From Anthopleura xanthogrammica (Eukaryota; Cnidaria; Anthozoa; Actiniaria; Actiniidae): DNA of 64,000 bases. Below are positions 58,001 to 62,188 of this stretch, one piece after another. The translations under genes and the position numbers were made by a program. Within the stretch, counting starts at the first letter, position 1. The number at the start of each line of letters is the position of its first letter. Location of the stretch: the NCBI GenBank assembly GCA_964019055.1, contig OZ025208.1, positions 13,894,097 to 13,958,096 on the forward strand, written 5' to 3'. The notes under the pieces were generated by a model. It was given only the letters and a program-made list of their open reading frames with translations. It had not been told where the DNA came from and searched no databases.

Positions 58001-61000
58001 TGTGAATATTCCGTTTCTTGGAGCCTGTTAGAAAACAATTCAGAGACTGTCATTTTATTCATTTCTTCAACAGTTTAGCCAGACTAAATTAATTGACCTT
58101 TCTACCAATACAGTGGCCATCTTGAATTCTATTGTTTAAGTAAGACATTATGGGAGGCTGATGGGGCAATTATTTGGAAAATTATAGTGTGTATAGCTGT
58201 CAGAGTGCCTTTTTATATAATAGTAAAAAAATACTTGAAACTCTGACCTGAATAAAAGAAGTAAGCCGCTGACCATGTTGATTCAAACCGACATCTTCGT
58301 CAAAGAATCTATCATGTGTTGTGCTGATATCTGGAGAGTTAAATCTCTTGGGGCTTTTAAGAAATGTCTCCAACTCATTTCGGTAACTAATGCTAAGCCA
58401 GGTTTCAGCTCTAACGCCTTGAAGATATTCGAGAGAATCTGAATAAAAATGAATCGTAAAAATTGATAAGAGAACATTTTTTCTCGTGCTTCCTTCATAA
58501 TGGGTCGTCTCTTTTTTTATAGGGTGGGATGGGTTAGGTTCTATTGTGATCTCACCGGCCATTGGGCGAATTGTTTAAATAAAATCAAAATCAAAATCAA
58601 TAATACAGCGCAGAGGAAGTTACAAATGCGCGAAAGAAGAGTAAGGAGAAGCACCAAAATTTCTACAGTGAGCTGTCCATGGTACAAATAAGTTTTTCTA
58701 TTCTTGAATAATTGAATGAAACATGGAAAAAGGCTACTTTATAGAAAGAAAACCTCCGTTGTAGCTTTCAATGTCGTTTCTTAAAAACTTCTTTGCAAAT
58801 CAGGCTCCGCTCATGCAGATGACTTTAGCAAACCGTACACTCGGTTCACTAATATATACAGCAAGTTCTCGATCGACTAATCATAGTGGTCGTACTATCT
58901 AGGCTCTATTATGATAAAAGCCCAAACCTGTGCAGTACTAGCTAATGGAAAAGAAAGACAGGGTACAAGAGAAAGAATTAAGGTTAAATTTACCTACGGC
59001 GTTTACAATGACTTCACATAGCGATAGTTGGGTTTGTTTCCCATGATCCTCTAAGCGAACTTTATGAGCACGTAGAGGAGGCTGACACAAGAAAACACGT
59101 GACATTTTCTTTGCACGTTGGTCAGTGGTTTGACACGAGACTTTCAAATTCTGATCGTAAATTGTGACTGTTATTTTAGGCAAATAGTCACCATGGGAAC
59201 AATTCTGACGTGTGGTGACGTAAACTTTGTAGGTGAAGCGTGTGCCATCGAGCTTGATCTCTAACCAGGGATTGTCTTGCTGAAAATGGAACCATTCAAA
59301 TTTCATGTGCACTTAATCTTCAATAATTCATTCATTCATTCAACCATGCATTAACCATTCCATTTCACCCCTCAATCGCTTTTTCTATGTTTTCCTTCTT
59401 CTTTTCCTTCCTTCCTTTTTTAATTCCCTTCTTTCCTTGTTTTTTTTTTTTTGACACCCAATCTCCCCCTGCATTGTTGACTTACAGCTTAAACATAGAA
59501 TGGACAGTTTCCACATACTTAGTTTAGAAACATGTTTCTTTAACCTTTTTTTCATATTCAAAGCTTTCTGACAAATTAGTCCACAGTCGGCGTTCGCACT
59601 CATCTGGAAAAACAAAACTTTCTGACTTTTCCCTGACAAAAAAATGTTTTCATTGACCACATTGTACACGAAAAATCAGCTTAGAAAGCCTTATTTATTT
59701 GTTACCTTTAACGTTTTGGCACATGTCTTGTGATCTCCATCAATGGCTAATGTTGCAGGAAAGCCTGGAACGTGTGAGGATATTGATACAGTGCTGTTGT
59801 GTGCAATATTCACTGAAAGAAAAATAACGAATTTTGTTTCAGATTTCATAATTGTTGGTAATCATGTTCACACAATAGAATTTCAGACCCTAATTAATAA
59901 ATTTTCTACATTCAGAACATCAAGACGTTCATTGTTACAGAACTGTATTGTCGTATGAAAGTGCTCAAACTTTACTCTATAGACTTCTTCAAAATACATT
60001 CTTTTTGTTTCTGGTTGTTTCTTATACATCTTTAAATATCAGAAGATGCATTTACAACATCTTAAAGTGACTCGTGATTTTTTAACTCGCTCATATCTCA
60101 TCAAAAACACTCGGATATTTTCGAATTTATCACATGTAGTCACAAAATACACTCCCATTTAAGTTGGAGTCACATTAACAGTCTTTAGCATAATATGCGT
60201 GTTTTTCCTTAGCTGGTTTCCACCAAAAACCCACAATGCAGAATGTGAAAATAGCGTGTAAACCGCAAATAAGAATAGTGTGCGCTCACTTTCTTAACTG
60301 TTTAAGGGGTTTACCCACCAGAAAGGTCGATGTATGTCGCAAACAGCTGGGTAACGCTACTGTATCCACTACAATACGTAGTATCGTTCTTCAGTGTTAT
60401 CATTTGTGGAGTATTCTTTCCTCTGTCTATTAAAAAGAACCGGTACAGTCCTCTTCTACTTGAATGTGACGAGTAGAAGAAATCCCTAGGCTCGCATGGA
60501 AACGCCTTTCGAGGCGTGTATCCTGTTTTGACAATTCTGAGTCCTGCGGTGCCTTGGCATATTAAATAGAATTGATCATGCTTGTTAAGTGGTTCTTGTT
60601 GCAAATGGAGGCCATATTGGAGTGACCGTGGACCGGGTGATGGTAGGCCTTGTTGATTCAGGAGTCCATGGTGAACTACATCAGCATAAGCATGTAATAT
60701 TGGGGGAGCTGCATTGCAAAGAAAGATACCTTGGTTGATCAATTTATCTGTCTAAAACTATTCATTACCCAATATAGAAATGAATCTTACTGTCGTACAT
60801 TTACTCTTGTAAAAAATGTCCCACAACATATTGCTTGTTCATCCGTTCATCCATCCGTCCGTCTGTCGTCCGACCGTCCCTCCGTCCGTCCGTCCGTCCC
60901 ACCATCCCTCCGTGCGTCCGTTCGCTCGTTCGTTAGTTCGTTCGTTCTTTGGTTCGTTTATTTATTCTACCATTGAATAAATCTAGCTCAACCGGAAGCC

Positions 61001-62188
61001 AAAACTAAACGTCTAGACATCAAATAAGAGACAACCTTTTTTGTGACTAATAATGTTTTTGTTTTGTTATTATTATTTGTTATGAATTTTTTTTTGTCAC
61101 GTAAAAATGAAATGAAAAGCATGTTTATTTTCTAACCTTGTTCTTTACAAACTCCAGGATAAAAAGTAATATCATCGATAGCTGCGTCACCTTGGTCGCC
61201 TTTCCCACAAACTCCATCGATTTCCACCTGATGAAAAATGAAACAAAATGAAATAGACCCATTTGGCTTGGGTTTAATGTTTTCCCATTTCAGACCACAT
61301 GTCATTTCCTAGAGTATCATTTCTTTGTTTGACGGTTGTGCACGAGAAGACTCATGAATGGTCAAAATAACAATGGATAAAGTCCTAAACAATGGAATTA
61401 AATCAAATTAGCATAATAATACAGCTTTGTACCTTAGGGCAAATCAAAAATCAGTATCACAACCATTATTTAGTAACTGCAAAGGAACGACATGAGGCCT
61501 GAAATGGTAAACATTACACCTAGTCTAAAAGCTGGTGACCATTCGCACGAGACAGGAAATGACGTCGAGTAAAACCCAGCAATATAGTTAAATATCCATA
61601 CCTTGTATTCCCCAGTTTCCCGGATACTGATGAGTGCCTTATGCCAATAATGTCCTTGTTCTCCGCCTTTAAGCCAAAGGAGACGCAGCGAGCCTTTGTT
61701 GTTGGAGTAAATGGCCAGGTGTCCTATGTCAACACCGCGCATGTTATACCAAAGTGTCATGCATTGAGGACCTCGCATCCGGGGACTTACGAGCCGGGCT
61801 ACCTGGCTGATGCGGCGTGGTGATGACGTCTCGATGTATAAATAGAATCCATTGCCTAGATAGTGAAGAAAGAGAGATGAGGCTTTTCTAATTTCATCTG
61901 GCTAGGGCGAAAAATTTTGACGAAAACGTTTTTCAAAGTTTTCAAACATTGACCTCCGTGTCATGTCTGTGCGCATAGAGAGGAGGATCTTTTTCGCTCC
62001 TTCTCACGTTCCAATATTAATATATCTATCAATAATATATTACAATATGTTTTTAATACCGGTAGTGTGATCTCCTTTTGGTCCAGTAACGGGGCTTAGT
62101 GTTCGCATTCTTTTACGAGTCCAGTCGAAATTGTCTTCGCCTTTTGCGTTTGTCCAAAGACACGTATTGCTTTCAAAGTTACAATCAC
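27891..62188 (-). CDS. Gene 2: giant chimeric receptor, adhesion ectodomain + LRR + 7TM + pseudokinase (5' exon off the right edge)
   Basis: This is a 51-exon minus-strand model with about 2,850 codons in the window. Order: MAM1, X, F-type-lectin-like, PA14, Y, MAM2, LDLa x3, linker, MAM3, MAM4, FN2 x3, linker, pentraxin-like, MAM-like, CUB, LRRNT, LRR x8, 7TM, cytoplasmic tail, pseudokinase, stop. Every junction is phase-consistent: phase 1 dominates up to the CUB, phase 2 runs through the LRRs, then 1-0-1-2-0-0. No stop codon interrupts the chain. I did not find a signal-peptide-like ATG exon or a convincing 3' end between the MAM part and the LRR part, so I read it as one transcription unit. 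Comparison with gene 1 places the missing signal-peptide exon roughly 0.5-1 kb beyond 64000. The 7TM core is of the LGR type (relaxin receptor/GRL101-like). The exact 3' end is the least certain part. Confidence 0.75.
28377..30453 (-). CDS. Gene 2 intracellular pseudokinase domain (four exons)
   Basis: Exons 30453-30288 (166 nt), 29451-29391 (61 nt), 28983-28803 (181 nt) and 28547-28377 (171 nt), phases 0-1-2-0-0. Kinase landmarks in order: SMFLFKHF (candidate beta-3 Lys), [20 protein letters not shown] (alpha-C with Glu, then the HPN turn), [18 protein letters not shown] (hinge), [17 protein letters not shown] then HVTTKNILI (catalytic loop), [10 protein letters not shown] (DFG region) and [20 protein letters not shown] (sP...D...yG..L.qLw). 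The HRD Asp is His and the DFG Asp is Gly, so catalysis is unlikely. The catalytic-loop Asn (TKN) is kept. The activation segment is short. It resembles tyrosine-kinase-like folds, but I could not assign a family. Confidence 0.8.
30648..30841 (-). CDS. Gene 2 cytoplasmic tail exon
   Basis: A 194-nt exon, phase 1-0, with a ctgattcag acceptor and a gtaagtattc donor. It encodes a Ser/Thr/Pro-rich stretch ([30 protein letters not shown]) and then [17 protein letters not shown], which probably forms the start of the kinase N-lobe. Without splicing, the 7TM exon would stop 4 codons after VTHAVS, so retention of intron 31178-30842 would give a kinase-less receptor. Confidence 0.8.
31179..32215 (-). 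CDS. Gene 2 hinge and seven-transmembrane domain (LGR-type, rhodopsin class)
   Basis: A single 1,037-nt exon. The hinge [20 protein letters not shown] and FSSCDDLM matches the Cys-rich linker of LGR receptors. TM1 has [10 protein letters not shown]2 [11 protein letters not shown]3 ends ADRYTTIVF (DRY intact), TM6 has CCWMPIIII (CWxP) and TM7 has NSSINPILY (NPxxY). The conserved TM3-top Cys is in SPVCQLAG. The key activation motifs are intact, so G-protein coupling is plausible. Closest recognisable relatives are relaxin receptors and mollusc GRL101, named from motif pattern rather than a search. The exon does not end in a stop: it splices in phase 1 at gtaagtag to a cytoplasmic tail. Confidence 0.93.
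32515..32640 (-). mobile_element. Tiny LINE reverse-transcriptase fragment in a gene 2 intron
   Basis: The minus strand reads [20 protein letters not shown] followed by AKKLLRTF and a stop, matching the conserved K.LGV.ID....W..HI segment of non-LTR reverse transcriptases. It is not an LRR: it lies between the last LRR exon and the 7TM exon, which already join in phase. Confidence 0.6.
32645..32995. repeat. CCACCT/CAGCTC hexanucleotide array
   Basis: About 350 bp of (CTCCAC)n with CAGCTC and CAGCAC variants, giving a GGTGGA-rich sense transcript in the intron between LRR8 and the 7TM exon. Long open frames on the minus strand (EVEVEV or RWRWRW) are period artefacts. Confidence 0.93.
33032..35969 (-). 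CDS. Gene 2 eight leucine-rich repeats, one per exon
   Basis: Exons 35969-35907 (63 nt) and then seven 72-nt exons: 35472-35401, 35261-35190, 34817-34746, 34490-34419, 34306-34235, 33368-33297 and 33103-33032. All are phase 2-2. Examples of repeats: [36 protein letters not shown] and [18 protein letters not shown]. One 24-residue LRR per 72-nt exon is the known gene structure of LGR receptors. The last repeat joins directly in frame to the hinge of the 7TM exon. Confidence 0.92.
33400..34095. mobile_element. Foldback element within the LRR introns
   Basis: Clear arms at 33917-33974 (ATATCGGCTGATAATGTCC...) and 34037-34087 (GGACATTATCAGCCGATATC) around a smaller CGAAGCTTCGCTTC hairpin. The left boundary is uncertain. 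An internal ORF at 33744-33947 is unrecognised. No effect on exons. Confidence 0.55.
36794..37619 (-). CDS. Gene 2 33-nt microexon and LRR N-terminal cap
   Basis: Microexon 37619-37587 (33 nt) encodes [11 protein letters not shown] and supplies a cysteine just before the cap. Exon 36908-36794 (115 nt) encodes [16 protein letters not shown] and [16 protein letters not shown], a classical LRRNT cap (CP..C.C...C). The two join in phase 1, and the cap ends in phase 2, the phase kept by all LRR exons. Confidence 0.85.
37323..37505. mobile_element. Small MITE (AATAGACC...GGGAAAA family)
   Basis: Starts AATAGACCTTTTTAGTTTGG, has TTCCCATTTCA near the left and GTATGGGAAAAAAATTAAGA...AGCTAAAAAGGTAT at the right. 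Related copies are at about 15270-15490, 57665-57815 and 61253-61385. Confidence 0.55.
37795..37998. repeat. TTG/CTG/CTA trinucleotide tract
   Basis: An imperfect (TTG)n/(CTA)n tract ending in poly-T, in the intron between CUB and LRRNT. No coding support. Confidence 0.85.
38144..38488 (-). CDS. Gene 2 CUB domain
   Basis: A 345-nt single exon, phase 1-1. It reads [20 protein letters not shown], then [39 protein letters not shown] and [10 protein letters not shown]. All CUB landmarks are seen, including the four cysteines and the acidic calcium-site residues of the DDY..VYDG segment. CUB domains mediate extracellular protein binding. Confidence 0.92.
38688..39442 (-). CDS. Gene 2 MAM-like domain 5 (lacks the usual first exon)
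   Basis: Exons 39442-39156 (287 nt) and 38793-38688 (106 nt). The central part, [20 protein letters not shown], and FWRYGAVSL resemble MAM. The last exon ends [17 protein letters not shown], where the canonical IAIDDI is replaced. The expected CNFE...C.W opening exon is missing, so this is a truncated or diverged MAM or related jelly-roll. A tRNA-derived SINE (38879-39119) sits in its intron. Confidence 0.65.
38879..39119 (-). mobile_element. tRNA-derived SINE with 8-bp target duplication
   Basis: The minus strand has a tRNA-like head: TGGCTCAGCGGTGG (A box) and CTGTTCGGTTCCC (B box) about 45 nt apart. The body ends near CAGGGGTTGTTTCAGGG. ATCGATAC flanks it at 38871-38878 and 39120-39127. 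Body sequence related to this occurs again at 41645-41825. It lies in the MAM5 intron. Confidence 0.75.
39584..40853 (-). CDS. Gene 2 pentraxin / laminin-G-like domain (three exons)
   Basis: Exons 40853-40634 (220 nt), 40040-39898 (143 nt) and 39784-39584 (201 nt). Motifs: [11 protein letters not shown] (the pentraxin T.C.W. strand), [17 protein letters not shown] (WHH.C..W), VRVGA-like [18 protein letters not shown] and GDIVDWSRF. This is a concanavalin-like sandwich typical of pentraxins and calcium-dependent extracellular recognition. About 188 residues, close to the family's usual 200. Confidence 0.82.
41266..41334. repeat. AAAGAAAC octanucleotide array, short copy
   Basis: About 8 units of 8 bp adjoining the pseudo-exon, derived from the longer array at 41826-42018. 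Confidence 0.9.
41337..41425 (-). pseudogene. Duplicated 3' half of FN2-C exon (pseudo-exon)
   Basis: About 89 bp nearly identical to 42024-42112 (one mismatch seen), including the donor gtaag and the adjacent AAAGAAAC array. It lacks the 5' half and any acceptor. The segment is flanked by a direct repeat, ACTTTGAAAATATACTAATG, at about 41248 and 41424. Confidence 0.8.
41465..41617 (-). CDS. Gene 2 linker exon before the pentraxin domain
   Basis: A 153-nt phase 1-1 exon starting [16 protein letters not shown] and ending VTGSNMC. It carries two cysteines and prolines and has no recognisable fold. It joins in frame on both sides (acceptor ttcctag, donor gtaagtct). Confidence 0.7.
41645..41825. 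repeat. SINE-body-derived tandem fragments
   Basis: Three partial copies of CAGGGCATGGCTAACTCACAG...GAACCCTGAA, related to the body of the SINE at 38879-39119. Confidence 0.6.
41826..42018. repeat. AAAGAAAC octanucleotide array, long copy
   Basis: About 24 nearly perfect units ending 8 bp from the donor of the FN2-C exon. The sense transcript carries GTTTCTTT repeats just after the splice donor. Confidence 0.95.
42027..42200 (-). CDS. Gene 2 fibronectin type II domain C
   Basis: A 174-nt phase 1-1 exon: [24 protein letters not shown], then [16 protein letters not shown] and GVCKGYG. The donor lies right beside a long AAAGAAAC array (41826-42018), and the 3' half of this exon plus part of the array is copied at 41337-41425. 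Confidence 0.88.
42230..42375. repeat. GTAGTAGCA-type trinucleotide tract
   Basis: Imperfect AGTAGC/AGCAGT repeats in the FN2-B to FN2-C intron, with no coding support. Confidence 0.8.
42412..42603 (-). CDS. Gene 2 fibronectin type II domain B
   Basis: A 192-nt phase 1-1 exon beginning [20 protein letters not shown], then [22 protein letters not shown] and NGWGFC. All FN2 landmarks are present. An acceptor ttatgtgcag and a donor gtgagtg bound it. Confidence 0.88.
43907..43924 (-). CDS. Gene 2 candidate 18-nt microexon between FN2 A and FN2 B
   Basis: GTAACACCGCTCTTGAAG is bounded by ccaatag on the acceptor side and gtaagaaa on the donor side. It is phase 1-1 and adds GNTALE to the linker. 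Skipping it also preserves the frame, so it could be alternative. Evidence is limited to splice sites and phase. Confidence 0.45.
44020..44140. repeat. GGGA/GGAT tetranucleotide tract
   Basis: (GGGA)n followed by (GGAT)n in the FN2-A to microexon intron. Confidence 0.9.
44210..44371 (-). CDS. Gene 2 fibronectin type II domain A
   Basis: A 162-nt phase 1-1 exon. It reads [20 protein letters not shown], then [19 protein letters not shown]. The CCVFPF...C...WCS...D.D...GFC pattern is diagnostic of FN2, a collagen- or sugar-binding module in fibronectin, mannose receptors and gelatinases. Confidence 0.88.
45052..47111 (-). CDS. Gene 2 MAM domain 4
   Basis: Exons 47111-47001 (111 nt), 45942-45695 (248 nt) and 45157-45052 (106 nt). 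The first exon has one codon more than in gene 1 (FERNDFCDW against FERDFCDW). It ends [14 protein letters not shown] in phase 1 and joins in frame to the first FN2 exon at 44371. That junction is the bridge between the duplicated ectodomain and the GPCR half. Confidence 0.85.
45990..46575. mobile_element. Composite palindromic element (foldback family 1, second copy)
   Basis: Shares TTATTATATGAAAT, CCACTGGCCACTGGTGG-like and CTCACTCGAGCG modules with 13515-14045. It occupies the same intron position where gene 1 has the unrelated MITE 1488-1747. Confidence 0.65.
47487..50675 (-). CDS. Gene 2 MAM domain 3
   Basis: Exons 50675-50529 (147 nt), 48910-48657 (254 nt) and 47589-47487 (103 nt). Motifs: [20 protein letters not shown] and [15 protein letters not shown]. 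Introns here are longer than in gene 1 because of two insertions, one at about 47640-48390 and one at about 48930-50040; the second carries a plus-strand ORF. Confidence 0.88.
47640..48390. mobile_element. Insertion of about 750 bp in gene 2 intron, origin unresolved
   Basis: Comparison of introns shows extra sequence here in gene 2 between conserved blocks (gene 1 equivalent near 2875). It begins near ACACGCGCTCTGATTGGTCA, a motif also seen in the foldback element at 52320. Termini were not resolved. Confidence 0.4.
49157..49624 (+). CDS. Plus-strand ORF in a gene 2-specific insertion (possible recombinase-like N-terminus)
   Basis: The ORF opens [16 protein letters not shown] and contains a charged helical segment, [20 protein letters not shown], then [15 protein letters not shown] before a good donor (gtaagttt at about 49457). 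After that donor the translation loses protein character, so only the first 100 residues are likely coding. The helical part resembles the core-binding (SAM-like) N-terminus of tyrosine recombinases of Crypton/DIRS-like origin, a weak impression. The surrounding 1.1 kb (48930-50040) is absent from gene 1. Confidence 0.35.
   Translation: MTGIMPKHKYNYKGRCENVLAFERSAGREEDISEFLSEDLAAGQSLAAKNRGKALDERTMRLYETRLMHLEEFASSQGDNAVLFREGKRPFLAVTIMTFLRKFIIDVYRLLKTFITISLTTLPSVTYECQLFFQNAESTVKLSLKETVVNIDSIP
50888..51771 (-). CDS. Gene 2 LDLa repeats 1-3 and linker
   Basis: Exons 51771-51550 (222 nt, two LDLa), 51380-51264 (117 nt, LDLa 3 with DGSDEPDIC) and 50974-50888 (87 nt, linker [12 protein letters not shown]...CRTFRG). 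LDLa Cys and SDE motifs are intact. A decayed extra copy of the LDLa 3 exon lies between the last two (51139-51240) and is not part of the model because it is frameshifted. Confidence 0.85.
51139..51240 (-). pseudogene. Decayed duplicate of the LDLa 3 exon
   Basis: Readable remnants [13 protein letters not shown] and, after a frameshift, a [13 protein letters not shown] end, next to a gttag donor. Gene 1 has no equivalent. It is frameshifted and lacks the N-terminal Cys, so it is excluded from the gene model. Confidence 0.6.
52115..53715 (-). CDS. Gene 2 MAM domain 2
   Basis: Exons 53715-53608 (108 nt), 53217-52970 (248 nt) and 52217-52115 (103 nt), all equal to gene 1. It opens [15 protein letters not shown]. 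Phases run 1-1, 1-0 and 0-1. A foldback element (52318-52622) sits in the second intron. Confidence 0.78.
52318..52622. mobile_element. Foldback element in gene 2 MAM2 intron
   Basis: Two hairpins: AGGTGATTAT...ATAATCACCTTTT (52318-52398) and GTGATTATCGATGAATATTTACC with its complement (52526-52600) around CTCGAAGACTCGCCGCTCGG. Absent from gene 1. Confidence 0.65.
54148..54737 (-). CDS. Gene 2 segment Y
   Basis: Exons 54737-54562 (176 nt) and 54202-54148 (55 nt). The sequence is almost identical to gene 1 over the first exon ([25 protein letters not shown]). The intron on its upstream side carries the CCCTG array. Family unknown. Confidence 0.65.
54460..54505. repeat. CGGTCG hexanucleotide tract
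   Basis: (GCGGTC)n, short, GC-rich, in the intron between the two Y exons. The gene 1 equivalent (about 7090-7105) has only CACAGTCACGGCACGGC. Confidence 0.8.
55011..55327. repeat. CCCTG pentanucleotide minisatellite (about 62 copies)
   Basis: A near-perfect 5-bp array at the position homologous to the TCCAC array of gene 1, preceded by the transitional CACTGCACTCCACTG. The sense (minus) strand reads (CAGGG)n, with GGG runs 2 nt apart. Confidence 0.97.
55391..56016 (-). mobile_element. 5'-truncated LINE 3' end in gene 2 intron
   Basis: The minus strand encodes the common RT C-terminus: [39 protein letters not shown] and [14 protein letters not shown], then A/T-rich 3' sequence. The 3' portion matches 11745-11840. 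Not present in the gene 1 intron, so inserted after duplication. Confidence 0.8.
56017..56195. other. Flank of LINE insertion, unresolved
   Basis: A segment with GGAAGCCAATGTAATGTACA, which could be part of the same insertion. Nothing coding. Confidence 0.3.
56201..58438 (-). CDS. Gene 2 PA14 domain
   Basis: Exons 58438-58248 (191 nt), 58024-57849 (176 nt) and 56370-56201 (170 nt). The middle exon is one codon shorter than in gene 1. The core reads [17 protein letters not shown], where gene 1 has GDGRYTFHATCDDQCKVW, and the third exon keeps [15 protein letters not shown] one-codon indel and conservative changes fit a protein under selection. An LRKLQN-type LINE fragment is not here, but a LINE 3' end lies in the next intron (55391-56016). 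Confidence 0.78.
58994..59812 (-). CDS. Gene 2 F-type lectin / discoidin-like domain
   Basis: Exons 59812-59706 (107 nt) and 59279-58994 (286 nt), the same lengths as in gene 1. Motifs: [30 protein letters not shown] and [10 protein letters not shown]. It is a predicted extracellular sugar- or matrix-binding beta-sandwich, with ligand unknown. Confidence 0.7.
60319..60708 (-). CDS. Gene 2 domain X
   Basis: A single 390-nt exon, the counterpart of 14507-14896 and very similar to it. It keeps [12 protein letters not shown] and TTYCSGYSS, but the first cysteine of CYLICQG is Phe here. The frame requires donor gtgggt, as in gene 1. The function is unknown. Conservation between the two genes argues that it is coding. 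Confidence 0.7.
60840..60960. repeat. CCGTCCGTC/CGTTCGTT microsatellite in gene 2
   Basis: A TCCGTCCG-type tract grading into CGTTCGTT between X and MAM1, longer than the gene 1 equivalent at 15035-15110. Confidence 0.85.
61137..62188 (-). CDS. Gene 2 MAM domain 1
   Basis: Exons 62188-62060, 61855-61602 and 61227-61137 are 129, 254 and 91 nt, each identical in length to the gene 1 counterpart. Motifs: [12 protein letters not shown] and [15 protein letters not shown]. The first exon begins in phase 1 after an AG at 62190-62189, so an upstream signal-peptide exon like that of gene 1 is required and is not in the window. Confidence 0.85.
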
